This document shows positions 34,725 through 43,999 of a stretch of DNA of 64,000 bases, one piece after another; within the stretch, counting starts at the first letter, position 1; each line of letters starts with the position of its first letter. Source of the DNA: Paenibacillus_F chitinolyticus_A (GTDB lineage: Bacteria; Bacillota; Bacilli; Paenibacillales; NBRC-103111). The notes below the pieces were generated by a model. It did not search any database, was not told where the DNA came from, and saw only the letters and a list, made by a program, of their open reading frames with translations. Made by a program: the position numbers and the translations under genes. The stretch lies in assembly GCF_045038035.1 (NCBI RefSeq), contig NZ_CP173427.1, positions 5,208,001 to 5,272,000 on the forward strand. The letters are read 5' to 3'.

Positions 34725-35219
34725 TTAAGAATGGGTATCAAATCTGTGAAAATCTCCATTTTTACCGCCGGTTTTGGTTACGAGCATCGTAGGCCCGATC
34801 ACCATGTCCTTCTGGAGTGCTTTGCACATATCATACACGGTCAGGGCCGCGGCCGATACGGCCGTCAGCGCCTCCATTTCCACGCCGGTAGGCCCGGTTG
34901 TGCGAACTTCGGCTTCAATGCCGAGTTCCGTCCCGCTTTCGTATACGAAGCGGATGTCCACCCCGGACAGAGCGAGCGGGTGGCACATCGGAATCCAGTC
35001 GGCCGTTTTCTTCGCCGCCATGATGCCGGCCACCTGGGCGACAGCAAGCACATCGCCTTTGGCAAGCCGCCCTTCACGGATGCGCAGCAGCGTTTCCGGC
35101 AGCATCGTAACGCTCGTACGGGCAACGGCTGTCCGCTTGGTCTCCTTTTTATCGCTGATGTCGACCATTTTGGCGCGCCCTTGTTCATTAAAATGAGTCA
35201 GTTTATCCGTCTGCTCCAT
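34725..35219 (-). CDS. moaC: Cyclic pyranopterin monophosphate synthase MoaC
   Basis: A 164-residue enzyme that converts the 3',8-cyclo-GTP product of MoaA to cyclic pyranopterin monophosphate, an early step of molybdenum cofactor synthesis. The motifs M-V-D-I-S-D-K-K-E-T-K-R-T-A (residues 18-31) and A-A-K-K-T-A-D-W-I-P-M-C-H-P-L-A-L (about 68-84) are diagnostic. The start overlaps the cyclo-ligase gene by 17 bases. MoaA, MoaD and MoaE are not in the window. Confidence 0.97.
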   Translation of the reverse strand: MEQTDKLTHFNEQGRAKMVDISDKKETKRTAVARTSVTMLPETLLRIREGRLAKGDVLAVAQVAGIMAAKKTADWIPMCHPLALSGVDIRFVYESGTELGIEAEVRTTGPTGVEMEALTAVSAAALTVYDMCKALQKDMVIGPTMLVTKTGGKNGDFHRFDTHS

Positions 35220-36027
35220 CCGATTCCTCTCCCCTCTTCCGGTCCGCTGCCGGATCCCGGGTATATGCGGCGCTCTCCGTAATCAGCACATCCAAACGGA
35301 TATCGTGCGGTTCCACGGGAAGGCGCTCTACAAGCTGCACGTCAAAGGCTGCCGCCGCAAAGAGCGGAGCATCCCGTCCTTCCTCGCGAGCGGCCTGCAG
35401 CAGCTTTTCAAGAAAGCGGTCGTAATAGCCGCCCCCGTATCCGAGCCTTCCGCAAGCGGTATCAAAAGCAAGACCGGGTACGAGAACAGCGAAAGCGGCG
35501 AGGGGATCCTGCAAAGCGGGGCTCAGGGGGTCTGGCTCCATTATGCCGTGCATCCCTTTCTGCAGGTCTTTCCACTGCGTGATTTCGTGAAAAAGAAGCT
35601 CTCTCGATGCATGCAGCGAACGAGGCACAAAAACGCGGATGCCCGCTTCCCAGCAGGCTTCGATGGTCCTGTGAATCCCGCATTCCGTGCGGAAGGGGAC
35701 ATAAGCCAGAACGATCGGAATGTCCGGCAGACGGGTAGAGCCGCAGCTTCCGGCCGTATCCCGGCCCGCGGACAATTTTGTGCCGGAGTACTCGCGACTC
35801 GGACAATCTTCTTCCGAAAGAGCCGTTTCTTGCGGCTGCTTCAACGGCAAAGGCGCCGTACCGCCGAAGGTATCGGGTGAACGTTTCCGGCTGGCGATTA
35901 CGCCTTTCAACCAGGCGGTCAGCCTTTCGTTAACGCGGAGCTCACGGCTTGCTCTCTCCGTAGGCGTCAATTCCGCCCGGAGCGTTTCGACGTGACGGCG
36001 GATTTTTTTTTTATCGGAACCGTTCAT
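35203..36027 (-). CDS. 5-formyltetrahydrofolate cyclo-ligase with inserted segment
   Basis: A 274-residue enzyme that uses ATP to close 5-formyl-THF to 5,10-methenyl-THF in the cytoplasm. It has the basic N-terminus (KKKIRRHVETLRAEL-like), Y-V-P-F-R-T-E-C-G-I for substrate binding, and L-G-Y-G-G-G-Y-Y-D-R-F (about 213-223) for phosphate and ATP binding. It is about 75 residues longer than usual because of a Ser/Pro/Gly-rich stretch between about residues 45 and 105, not present in the typical family. It has the same orientation as moaC and a 17-base overlap. The upstream ribosome site is weak (AAAGAAG). Confidence 0.9.
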   Translation of the reverse strand: MNGSDKKKIRRHVETLRAELTPTERASRELRVNERLTAWLKGVIASRKRSPDTFGGTAPLPLKQPQETALSEEDCPSREYSGTKLSAGRDTAGSCGSTRLPDIPIVLAYVPFRTECGIHRTIEACWEAGIRVFVPRSLHASRELLFHEITQWKDLQKGMHGIMEPDPLSPALQDPLAAFAVLVPGLAFDTACGRLGYGGGYYDRFLEKLLQAAREEGRDAPLFAAAAFDVQLVERLPVEPHDIRLDVLITESAAYTRDPAADRKRGEESDGADG

Positions 36028-36204
36028 GTATTAAGCTGCAACTTCTTTCCGGCTGGGGCTGTTATTTTGGACTGACTGGCAGGATTTCGTAGATGGTTGT
36101 CTGCCTGCGGGGCAAAGGAGCTTATTTTAGATAGAAGGCATATGCAGACAGTCGTATACATTATTTTATCACATTGCCGGGAAGTTTGAAAAAAATGTGT
36201 TCAG

Positions 36205-36233
36205 TTTTCCTCGAGGCGTTTTTCCTGTACACT
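36205..36233 (+). promoter_or_regulatory. Candidate promoter for the ABC-F gene
   Basis: TTTTCC, a 17-base spacer and TACACT, about 120 bases ahead of the ABC-F ATG. The rest of the 330-base divergent gap (36028-36357) shows nothing further. Confidence 0.35.
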
Positions 36234-36357
36234 AAAAAGAGTCATTCTTATCCGCGGCAGAGCCTGCTTGCAAATCTCGCCAGGTTAATCCCCGGGACTT
36301 TGCAAAGCAGCCGTATTAATGAAGAAAATCGTGCAATCATGGAGGTAATAACGAAAG

Positions 36358-38313
36358 ATGCTTCTCCAAGTAAACGGAATCGGCAAAAGCTACGGCACTT
36401 CGTCCGTGCTTTCTAACATATCCCTGCAAATCGAAGACCGCGAAAGAATCGGACTGGTCGGTGTGAACGGAGCCGGCAAGTCGACTCTGCTGCAAATTAT
36501 TGCAGGCGACCTTTCTTATGATGAAGGCGACATTTTTAAAGCCAAAGAAACCCGGATCGGCTATCTCCGACAGAATGGCGGTCTGCAGACGGACAAAACG
36601 ATCATCGAGGAAATGCGCACGGTCTTTACGGCGCTTTATGCCGTCGAGAGAGAGCTGCGCGAGCTGGAACGGCAGATGGCGGATCCGAAGCTGATCGATA
36701 ACGCCAAGGCGTACGAGGACACGATGAACCGGTATTCCGCCAGATCCGAGTGGTTCCGTGAGCGGGGCGGTTACGAAATCGAAGCCAGAATACGCGGCAT
36801 CCTGCACGGTATGGGGTTTGGGGAGTTCCCCCCCGATACGCTGATCCAGACGCTCAGCGGCGGGCAGAAAACCCGTCTCGCCCTGGCCAAAATGCTCCTG
36901 GAAGAGCCGGACCTGCTTCTTCTCGACGAGCCGACCAACCATCTGGACATCCGCACGCTGACGTGGCTGGAGTCCTACCTGCGCGGGTATCCCGGCGCTA
37001 TTCTGGTCGTATCCCACGACCGCTATTTCCTCGACTCGCTCGTTACGGCGATCTACGAAATCGAGCGCACGTCGTCCAAGCGCTACACGGGCAACTATTC
37101 CCGCTTCGTCGAACTGAAGGAAGCGGACTATGAAATCCGCATGAAGCAGTTTGAGAAGCAGCAGGAAGAGATTGCCCGCATGGAGGACTTCGTGCAGAAA
37201 AATATCGTCCGCGCCACGACGACCAAGCGCGCGCAGAGCCGCCGCAAAGCGCTGGAGCGGATGGAACGGATCGATAAGCCTCTCGGCGATCTCAAGCGCG
37301 CCAGCTTCTCCTTCCAGATCGATCAGACCTCCGGCAAGGAGGTTTTGCAGGTGAAGGATCTGGCGCTGTCCGTGGGAGAAGGCAAACGCCTTCTCGATTC
37401 CGTCTCTTTCGAGCTGAGGCGCGGCGAAACGGCCGCCCTGATCGGCCCGAACGGTATCGGCAAGACGACCCTGCTGAAAACCCTGATCGGCAAGCTGTCC
37501 CCCGATACCGGCGCCATCCGCTGGGGAACCAACGTCAAGATCGGCTACTACGATCAGGAACAAACGACCCTGAACCCGCAGAAAACGATCCTGGAAGAGG
37601 TCTGGGACACGTTCCCTACTATAGAAGAAGCGCGCATCCGCTCCGTGCTCGGCAATTTTCTTTTCAGCGGCGAGGACGTGTTCAAAAAAATCGCGTCCCT
37701 AAGCGGCGGTGAGAAGGCGCGCGTAGCGCTCGCCAAGCTTATGCTGCTTAATGCGAATATGCTCATCCTCGATGAGCCGACCAACCATCTGGACTTGTAC
37801 AGCAAGGAAGTGCTCGAATCGGCTCTGCTCGATTACGAAGGCACCTTGCTCTTCATTTCCCATGACCGTTATTTCCTGAACAAAATGGCGGAAAGCATGC
37901 TGGAACTGGAACGCCACGGCGTGACTCATTATCTCGGCAATTACGACGATTATCTCGAGAAAAAAGCGGAGCTCGCCGAAATGGAAGCCGAACGCGCCCG
38001 TGAACAGGCGGCCCGCGACAGCAAGGCCAAGGCCTCCTCGGCGTCTTCCACGGCGCAGCAGGCGGATAAACCTTCGTCTTACGAAGCGGACAAGCAGGCC
38101 AAGCGGGAAGAGCGCAACCGCCAGCGGCGGATCGAGCAGCTCGAGCAGGATATCGCCCGGCTGGAAGAGGAAGTGACCGCTCTGGAGGAGGAGCTGGCCG
38201 ATCCGGCGGTCTACAACGATTATGTGCTTGTCCAGGAGAAGAACGCCCTCATCGAGCAGAAAAAAGGAAGCCTGCAAGCGTGTTACGAGGAGTGGGAGAC
38301 TCTTGTGGGCTGA
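36358..38313 (+). CDS. ydiF: ABC-F family ATPase (YdiF-like)
   Basis: A 651-residue soluble protein with two ABC cassettes and no TM domain. Walker A motifs are G-V-N-G-A-G-K-S-T (about residue 36) and G-P-N-G-I-G-K-T-T (about 362); signatures are L-S-G-G-Q-K-T-R and L-S-G-G-E-K-A-R; both have DEPTNHLD Walker B segments. The linker with an ARE-type interdomain helix region (residues about 240-310) and a charged coiled-coil C-terminus (about 550-651) match YdiF/Uup-type translation factors acting on the ribosomal E site. GGAGG precedes the ATG. Its location between moaC and tsaD blocks agrees with B. subtilis ydiF. Confidence 0.93.
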   Translation: MLLQVNGIGKSYGTSSVLSNISLQIEDRERIGLVGVNGAGKSTLLQIIAGDLSYDEGDIFKAKETRIGYLRQNGGLQTDKTIIEEMRTVFTALYAVERELRELERQMADPKLIDNAKAYEDTMNRYSARSEWFRERGGYEIEARIRGILHGMGFGEFPPDTLIQTLSGGQKTRLALAKMLLEEPDLLLLDEPTNHLDIRTLTWLESYLRGYPGAILVVSHDRYFLDSLVTAIYEIERTSSKRYTGNYSRFVELKEADYEIRMKQFEKQQEEIARMEDFVQKNIVRATTTKRAQSRRKALERMERIDKPLGDLKRASFSFQIDQTSGKEVLQVKDLALSVGEGKRLLDSVSFELRRGETAALIGPNGIGKTTLLKTLIGKLSPDTGAIRWGTNVKIGYYDQEQTTLNPQKTILEEVWDTFPTIEEARIRSVLGNFLFSGEDVFKKIASLSGGEKARVALAKLMLLNANMLILDEPTNHLDLYSKEVLESALLDYEGTLLFISHDRYFLNKMAESMLELERHGVTHYLGNYDDYLEKKAELAEMEAERAREQAARDSKAKASSASSTAQQADKPSSYEADKQAKREERNRQRRIEQLEQDIARLEEEVTALEEELADPAVYNDYVLVQEKNALIEQKKGSLQACYEEWETLVG

Positions 38314-38341
38314 AATCAGCCCAGCCCGACAAAATAAACGC

Positions 38342-38370
38342 AAAAAAAGAGGCCTGACGGGCCTCTTTTT
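38342..38370 (+). terminator. Terminator of the ABC-F gene
   Basis: AAGAGGCC / GGCCTCTT with a short loop and TTTTTG tail, about 30 bases past the stop. Confidence 0.85.
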
Positions 38371-38458
38371 GTTATACCTGCGGTTATCCCGCTTCAAGCG
38401 ATAATCAGGCTAACCGGAGCGGAATAATCAGCTTAGCCTGGTTAGTCCGACGGACCGG

Positions 38459-38487
38459 ACGACAGGCCCTCTAGGGCCTCCTGTCGT
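38459..38487. repeat. Hairpin downstream of the chemoreceptor gene
   Basis: ACGACAGG / CCTGTCGT outer arms enclose AGGCCC / GGGCCT inner arms with a three-base bulge. It lies just past the stop of the minus-strand chemoreceptor gene. There is no T-run, so it may protect the mRNA end rather than terminate. Confidence 0.4.
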
Positions 38488-38502
38488 TCGGAATTTCGCC
38501 GA

Positions 38503-40254
38503 TTACAGCTTAAAGCGGCTGATGCTCTGCTTAAGCTCCCGGGACATATCGCTCAGCGCACCGGCCGAAGCGGAAATATCCTCCATGGAAGCGAGCTGCT
38601 CTTCCGAAGAAGCGGCGACGGTCTGGGAGCTTTCCACGGTCTGCTGGTTCATATGAGACAGCTCCGAGATGGACGCGGCTACTTCTTCCGTTCCGGCGGA
38701 CATCTGCTGGGAGGACGAAGAAACCTCCAGTATCTGCTTCGCAAGCTCGTCCATATGATTCACGATGCGCTGGAAGGCTTCCCCGCTCTCGGAAACGAAC
38801 TTGGTCATCTCCGTCACTTCTTCGGCCGTCTGGCTCATCGTGCCCACGGCCTGACCCGTACCGGCGCGGATCGTGACGACCAGCTCGGCGATTTTGTCCG
38901 AGGACTGCCTGGACTGCTCGGCAAGCTTGCGGATTTCATCGGATACGACCGAGAAGCCGCGTCCGTGTTCCCCTGCGCGTGCAGCCTCGATAGCCGCATT
39001 CAGCGCCAGCAGATTCGTCTGGTTCGCAATATCCGAGATCAGCGCCGTAATGCCGCCGATTTCCTCGGACAGCTGCGCAAGCTGGTTGATCGATTCCACG
39101 GAACGCTGCACCGTATCGTTCATCCGGCTCATCTGCTTCACATTGTGCTGAATCATCCCGTTGCCCCGGGCCGCCTCTTCGGAAGCGGATTCCGAGGATT
39201 GCGCCGCATAACCCGCGGATTCGGCAATCCGCTGGATACCCGTCGCCATCTCTTCCATGGCGTTCGAGCTTTCCTGCGTGCTCTGCAGCTGGCGTTCCGC
39301 TCCGGACGCTACCTGCTCGATTGCCGTCGCGATTTGATGCGTGGCCTGCGTCGTCTGTTTCGCGTTGGTATCCAGCACCTCCGCGGCATGACTCACCTGG
39401 TCGGAAGACTCCCGGATGCCCAGAATAAGGCTGTGGATGCTCGCCGTCATCGCGTTGAAATTCCGGGCCAGAGTTCCGAACTCGTCTTCGCTGCGGACCG
39501 GAATGGCCACGGCCAGATTTCCTTCCGCCACTTCCAGCGACAGGCGGGAAAGCTCCCCGATGGGCTTGAGAATTCTGCGGGAGAATATACCCAGAAGCCA
39601 GGCGAACAGCAGAGCAACGCCCACGTAAAAAGCCAAGCTCATCAGCAGCCTTTTGTTCAAATCCCAGGATAGCGTGCCGTAGTCAAAGTCGATGGCGACA
39701 TAAGCCATTGTTTTGCCGGCCTCGTCCGTAACCGGGCTCAGAATGGTCACCCATTCCCCCGCCTGATCGGTATATACCGACGTTACGCCCTGGCCTCCGG
39801 TCTTTTTAACCGTTTCGAAAGCTTGGGTGTACTGATCGGAGAAGGTGTAGTCCGTCAATGGCTTGAGCCCCGCCTTATCCAGTGTCTCATTGGCCGCGAC
39901 AACGGTCAGAGCCGTCTTGCCGTCCGCCGTCTTTTCCTCCGGATAGTATAGAGCGACGTTGGACATATCTCCGTCTTTTACATAATGCTCCATCATCGTG
40001 CGAATCGCTTCCAGCTCGGCTGCCGCGGCGTCCGGTTTCCCCGTGCTTTTCATCTGATCCATTGCTTTTGTAAGGAAAGGAAGCTGCTGCTCCCATCCCA
40101 ATTCTACGACCCGCTCAATCGATTTGAGTCGGCTGTAGTAATCGCCTCTCTGCTGCAAATAAGTCAAGGTCATGATCAACGCGCAAAGAACCACCACCAG
40201 TGCTGCCATCATCGTGATCATTTTCGCCGTCACGCTTCGTTTTAAGTATTTCAT
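38503..40254 (-). CDS. Methyl-accepting chemotaxis protein
   Basis: A 583-residue transmembrane chemoreceptor. TM1 (about residues 12-32) is followed by an extracytoplasmic sensor of about 165 residues (likely a four-helix or dCache-like domain), TM2 (about 203-222), HAMP (about 223-275), and the cytoplasmic signalling helix with the highly conserved hairpin tip A-R-A-G-E-H-G-R-G-F-S-V-V (about 422-434), which contacts CheA and CheW. The ATG at 40254 follows GGGGGGAA. No chemotaxis genes are nearby. The ligand is unknown; the next gene upstream on this strand is a starch-type glycosidase, so a sugar is conceivable. Confidence 0.93.
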   Translation of the reverse strand: MKYLKRSVTAKMITMMAALVVVLCALIMTLTYLQQRGDYYSRLKSIERVVELGWEQQLPFLTKAMDQMKSTGKPDAAAAELEAIRTMMEHYVKDGDMSNVALYYPEEKTADGKTALTVVAANETLDKAGLKPLTDYTFSDQYTQAFETVKKTGGQGVTSVYTDQAGEWVTILSPVTDEAGKTMAYVAIDFDYGTLSWDLNKRLLMSLAFYVGVALLFAWLLGIFSRRILKPIGELSRLSLEVAEGNLAVAIPVRSEDEFGTLARNFNAMTASIHSLILGIRESSDQVSHAAEVLDTNAKQTTQATHQIATAIEQVASGAERQLQSTQESSNAMEEMATGIQRIAESAGYAAQSSESASEEAARGNGMIQHNVKQMSRMNDTVQRSVESINQLAQLSEEIGGITALISDIANQTNLLALNAAIEAARAGEHGRGFSVVSDEIRKLAEQSRQSSDKIAELVVTIRAGTGQAVGTMSQTAEEVTEMTKFVSESGEAFQRIVNHMDELAKQILEVSSSSQQMSAGTEEVAASISELSHMNQQTVESSQTVAASSEEQLASMEDISASAGALSDMSRELKQSISRFKL

Positions 40255-40300
40255 AGTTCCCCCCAAATAATTAGATAGGAACTATATCGACAACATTCGA

Positions 40301-42052
40301 CTATTTTTTTAACGATCTATATAAAATTCTGTAGCCCAGCTCCTCCAGCTCGATATGCATCACGCCGTCCACCGGTTTGACTTCTTCCTGCGACAGCGCA
40401 TCGCGCCAATCTTCCGCCACCATAGGATGCTGCAGCGTAACCCGCTCCTCGGTATTGTTCATCCAGATCGTAAAATGCGTATGGGCGTCGATCCGCTCGT
40501 AAATGATGCAGGGATCGCCGTGGTCCGCTTTCAGAAACCGGAAACTCCCTTCACGCAGCGCCCGGTTTTCCTTGCGGAGATGGATCAGAAGCTTATAGAA
40601 ATCCAGCAGCTCGCGGTCCTGCATATCGGGATGCCATTCCATGCACTGGCGGCAATCCGGGTCGCCTTCTCCTTGAAGCCCCACTTCGTCCCCGTAAAAA
40701 ATACACGGCGTCCCCATGTACGTCATCAGGAAGACCACGCACAGCTTCAGTCTTCTTTTGTCGCCGCCTACTCTCGTCAATACACGCGGAGTGTCGTGGC
40801 TGCACAGCAGGTTGAAGACGACCTCGTTGGCCTGTTTCGGATACCGCATGAGCAGGAAACCCATGCTGCTCGCGAAGGAGTGGCCGTCCATGCCCGGCCC
40901 CGAGAAGAACTCCAGTACTTTGTCCGAGAACGGATAGTTCATGACGGAATCGAACTGGTCGCCCAGCAGCCACATCAAGGAGTCGTTCCATACCTCCCCG
41001 ACAATGTAAGCTTCCGGATTGGCCGCCTTGACCACCTGCCTGAATTCACGCCAGAAGCGGTGGTCGATTTCATCGGCGACATCCAGCCGCCAGCCGTCGA
41101 TTCCGATCTCCTCGATCCAGTACTTGGCTACGTCGAGCAGATACTTTCTCACTTCGGGGTTGGCTGTATTGAACTTCGGCATGCCTTCGAAAAAACCGAA
41201 TGTATCGTAAGTGGGAATTCCGTTTTTTACGGCAATCGGATATTCGTTGATATGGAACCAGTCGGCAAAGGCGGACTCCTCCCCTTTCTCCTTCACATCC
41301 TGAAAAGCCGGAAACTCCAGTGCGCTGTGGTTGAAAACCGCATCCAGCATGACCCGGATTCCGCGCTCGTGGCAGGTCGCGACCACTTTCTTCAGCAGAG
41401 CGTTATCGCCGAAATGAGGGTCTACCTGCGTGTAGTCCAGCGTATCGTACTTGTGGTTCGAAGGAGACTTGAATACCGGGGTGAAATAGATCGCATTGAT
41501 GCCCAGATCCACGAGATAGTCGAGATGATCGAGCACCCCCTGCAGGTCCCCGCCGAAAAAGTTCTCGCGCTCCGGCTTTCCGCCCCACGGCTGTACGCCT
41601 TCGGGATCGTTCCCCGGATCTCCGTTGGCAAAGCGCTCCGGGAAGATCTGATAAAAGATCGCATCCTTGGCCCAGGCCGGGGGACTGAAAAGGTCGATTT
41701 CATGAATATACGGGAATGCGTAATAGCCGCCGGGCGGATGAGGCTGTTCGGAATGAATACCCGTTTCCGTCATCCACAGCCGCTCGCTTCCTGCACTAAG
41801 CCTGAAGCAGTAGGACAGGCGTTTGTAGTCGGGCACGACTTCCGCCTCCCAGTAATCGAACAGCGAATCCGAAGCGGTATTAGTCATGGATATTTCCTGA
41901 TAAAAAGTGTCCCAATCGTATTTATCGCTGGCGATCACCGTGATTTCTTCCACGTCATCCCTTTGTGTACGGACTCTCAAATGAATCGTTTGGTTATCAT
42001 ACGCATAAGCCCAGTTGCTTCTCGTTCCGTGATAAAAGGCTTCTTTATTCAT
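40301..42052 (-). CDS. GH13 neopullulanase / cyclomaltodextrinase-type glycosidase
   Basis: A 583-residue alpha-glucan hydrolase. Residues about 5-125 form an N-terminal CBM34-like domain, as in cyclomaltodextrinase, maltogenic amylase and neopullulanase. The catalytic barrel has region I DAVFNH (about 238-243), nucleophile Asp324 in G-W-R-L-D-V-A, acid/base Glu353 in V-G-E-V-W, and Asp420 in S-H-D-T-P-R. There is no signal peptide, so the enzyme should be cytoplasmic and act on imported maltodextrin or cyclodextrin. No transporter genes adjoin it. Its upstream region holds the DnaA-box cluster. Confidence 0.93.
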   Translation of the reverse strand: MNKEAFYHGTRSNWAYAYDNQTIHLRVRTQRDDVEEITVIASDKYDWDTFYQEISMTNTASDSLFDYWEAEVVPDYKRLSYCFRLSAGSERLWMTETGIHSEQPHPPGGYYAFPYIHEIDLFSPPAWAKDAIFYQIFPERFANGDPGNDPEGVQPWGGKPERENFFGGDLQGVLDHLDYLVDLGINAIYFTPVFKSPSNHKYDTLDYTQVDPHFGDNALLKKVVATCHERGIRVMLDAVFNHSALEFPAFQDVKEKGEESAFADWFHINEYPIAVKNGIPTYDTFGFFEGMPKFNTANPEVRKYLLDVAKYWIEEIGIDGWRLDVADEIDHRFWREFRQVVKAANPEAYIVGEVWNDSLMWLLGDQFDSVMNYPFSDKVLEFFSGPGMDGHSFASSMGFLLMRYPKQANEVVFNLLCSHDTPRVLTRVGGDKRRLKLCVVFLMTYMGTPCIFYGDEVGLQGEGDPDCRQCMEWHPDMQDRELLDFYKLLIHLRKENRALREGSFRFLKADHGDPCIIYERIDAHTHFTIWMNNTEERVTLQHPMVAEDWRDALSQEEVKPVDGVMHIELEELGYRILYRSLKK

Positions 42053-42123
42053 TCAGGCTCACTCCCTGCGAATCGGTTTTTCCTTTTATATACACCTTTT
42101 TTTCCACGGCCGAACCACGTTTT

Positions 42124-42316
42124 TTATCCACATTTTCATCCACAGTCAAAATATAAAAAAGCGCCGGATTTTCGGCGCTTTAAGCACTTATAAACAGATT
42201 TATCCACATTATCCACAGATTCTGTTGAAAATGTTATCCGAGAGTTATACGGAAAAGGAACAAAAAGCGGAAGCCTGAAAAATACGGGGTTTTTCAAGTT
42301 ATGCACATTATCCACA
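42124..42316 (+). promoter_or_regulatory. Cluster of DnaA-box-like 9-mers
   Basis: Four perfect TTATCCACA boxes (42124-42132, 42200-42208, 42209-42217, 42308-42316) and two one-mismatch boxes (TCATCCACA 42136-42144, TTATGCACA 42299-42307), all on the same strand. Two pairs are directly adjacent. They lie in the gap between leuA and the glycosidase gene. Neither dnaA nor dnaN is present, so this is not oriC but a chromosomal DnaA-binding cluster candidate. Confidence 0.7.
42155..42182 (-). terminator. Terminator, probably of leuA
   Basis: AAGCGCCG / CGGCGCTT with a six-base loop; the minus strand continues TTTTTTATATTTT. It lies about 175 bases past the leuA stop, embedded among the DnaA-type boxes. 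Confidence 0.8.
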
Positions 42317-42356
42317 GGGGGTGTGAATAAGTTCTTCACATCATCCTGTTAATAAT

Positions 42357-43907
42357 TTAAGCCATTAAGGTTACACCTTGTGAAGCACTCGGGTTGGCCC
42401 GCACGGCCTGGTTGCAGGCCGACAGGAAAGCTTTGGCGGCCGCGAACAGAATGTCGACATCCAAGCCGGAGCTTTTGTAGGTCTGCGTCCCGCAGGATAC
42501 CGTCACGGTCGCTTCGCCGGTCGCCTTTTCGCTGGCGGACAAGGAGTACAGCTCCAGATCGGCGAACGTCACATCCATCGGAATCGCTTGACGGATGCAG
42601 TTGACGATCGCTTCGATCGGTCCGTCGCCGGTGCCCGACCAGGTCGCCTCTGCGCCGCTCTCGTTATCGCGGATGGTCGCCGATGCCACGCGGCTGCGGT
42701 CGCTGGAGCTGACGACTTGAAGCTGTACCAGCGAGAAGCGCTCCGCCGCGGAAGCCCCCGCGTCACCGACCAGACTCATCAGCTCGTCGTCCGTGACGTG
42801 CTTCTGCTCGTCGGCCATGTCCTTGAAGCGTGCGTACACTTCTTCTAAGGACCGGGCGTCCAGATCGACACCGTACTGGCCGATCCGGTGCTTCAAAGCG
42901 TGGCGTCCGGAATGCTTGCCCAGAATGATCATCGAACGCGGAATGCCAAGCTTTTCAGGCTCCATGATTTCGTAGGTATTGCGGTTTTTCAGCAAACCGT
43001 CCTGATGGATGCCCGACTCGTGCTGGAAGGCATTGCGGCCGACGACCGGCTTGTTGAACGCGATCGGCATATTCATCATCCGGCTGACCATCGTCGACGT
43101 ATTGTAGATTTCCTCCAGAGCGATGCCGGTTTCCATGTTCAGCGTGTCTTTGTGCGTCTCGATCGCCATAACGATCTCTTCCAGGGAGCAGTTGCCCGCC
43201 CGCTCTCCGATGCCGTTCACGGATACTTCCACATAGTTCGCCCCGTTGCGGATGGCCGCCAGGCTGTTCGCAACCGCAAGCCCCAGGTCGTTGTGGCAGT
43301 GGGTGCTGAATTCCACTTTGTCGGCGCCCCTCGCATGCTTCCGTACATCCGAGAACATTTTGCCGTAATCTTCCGGCATCGCGTAACCGACGGTATCCGG
43401 CAGGTTGATGATCGTCGCGCCCTCGGCGATGACCGCTTCCACCAGCTCATACAAATACTCCCGGCCCGTGCGGCTGGAATCCATGGCCGTGAATTCGATC
43501 CGCTCGCAGAACTGCTTCGCGTAGGCAACCATCTGGCGCGCTTCCGCCAGCACCTGCTCGCGCGATTTGCGCAGCTGGAAGTCGAGATGAATATCCGACG
43601 AGGAGATAAACATGTGGATGCGCCGCAAAGCCGCGTCCTGAGTCGCCTTCACCGCCGCGTCGATGTCGATCTTGACCGCACGCGCGAAGCCGCAGATTTC
43701 CACCCCTTGCAGCTCACGGGAAATCTGCTGCACGGCGGCGAAATCGCCGGGACTAGAGATCGGGAAGCCCGGCTCGATCGTATCCACGCCCATTTTCACA
43801 AGCTGGCGCGCGATGCGGACCTTTTCTTCCGGATATAAGGAACATCCCGGTGCCTGCTCGCCGTCTCTCAAAGTCGTATCAAAAATTTTAATTTGCCGTT
43901 TTGTCAT
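42357..43907 (-). CDS. leuA: 2-isopropylmalate synthase
   Basis: A 516-residue enzyme that condenses acetyl-CoA with 2-ketoisovalerate, the first committed step of leucine synthesis. The N-terminal TIM barrel has F-D-T-T-L-R-D-G-E-Q-A-P-G (residues 9-21) and the metal-binding H-C-H-N-D-L-G-L-A (about 204-212). The C-terminal regulatory LeuA dimer domain (about 395-510) should bind leucine as feedback inhibitor. GGAGGAT precedes the ATG. It stands alone (no leuBCD nearby) behind two leucine-type T-box leaders. Confidence 0.96.
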   Translation of the reverse strand: MTKRQIKIFDTTLRDGEQAPGCSLYPEEKVRIARQLVKMGVDTIEPGFPISSPGDFAAVQQISRELQGVEICGFARAVKIDIDAAVKATQDAALRRIHMFISSSDIHLDFQLRKSREQVLAEARQMVAYAKQFCERIEFTAMDSSRTGREYLYELVEAVIAEGATIINLPDTVGYAMPEDYGKMFSDVRKHARGADKVEFSTHCHNDLGLAVANSLAAIRNGANYVEVSVNGIGERAGNCSLEEIVMAIETHKDTLNMETGIALEEIYNTSTMVSRMMNMPIAFNKPVVGRNAFQHESGIHQDGLLKNRNTYEIMEPEKLGIPRSMIILGKHSGRHALKHRIGQYGVDLDARSLEEVYARFKDMADEQKHVTDDELMSLVGDAGASAAERFSLVQLQVVSSSDRSRVASATIRDNESGAEATWSGTGDGPIEAIVNCIRQAIPMDVTFADLELYSLSASEKATGEATVTVSCGTQTYKSSGLDVDILFAAAKAFLSACNQAVRANPSASQGVTLMA

Positions 43908-43999
43908 TTTCGTTATCCTCCTGATTACCCGTTTCGGGTTTATTTAAAACTCCGGTTGAAAGTTTTCGTGACAGCCTTTCTCAGCCGCCCCGAGCATGC

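Noticed and set aside
40355..42193. 612-codon plus-strand ORF opposite the GH13 gene
   Set aside because: The glycosidase on the minus strand carries every catalytic motif; the opposite frame has none.
42124..42316. Reading the DnaA-box cluster as oriC
   Set aside because: No dnaA, dnaN, rpmH or AT-rich unwinding region lies beside it; a secondary DnaA cluster is the better reading.
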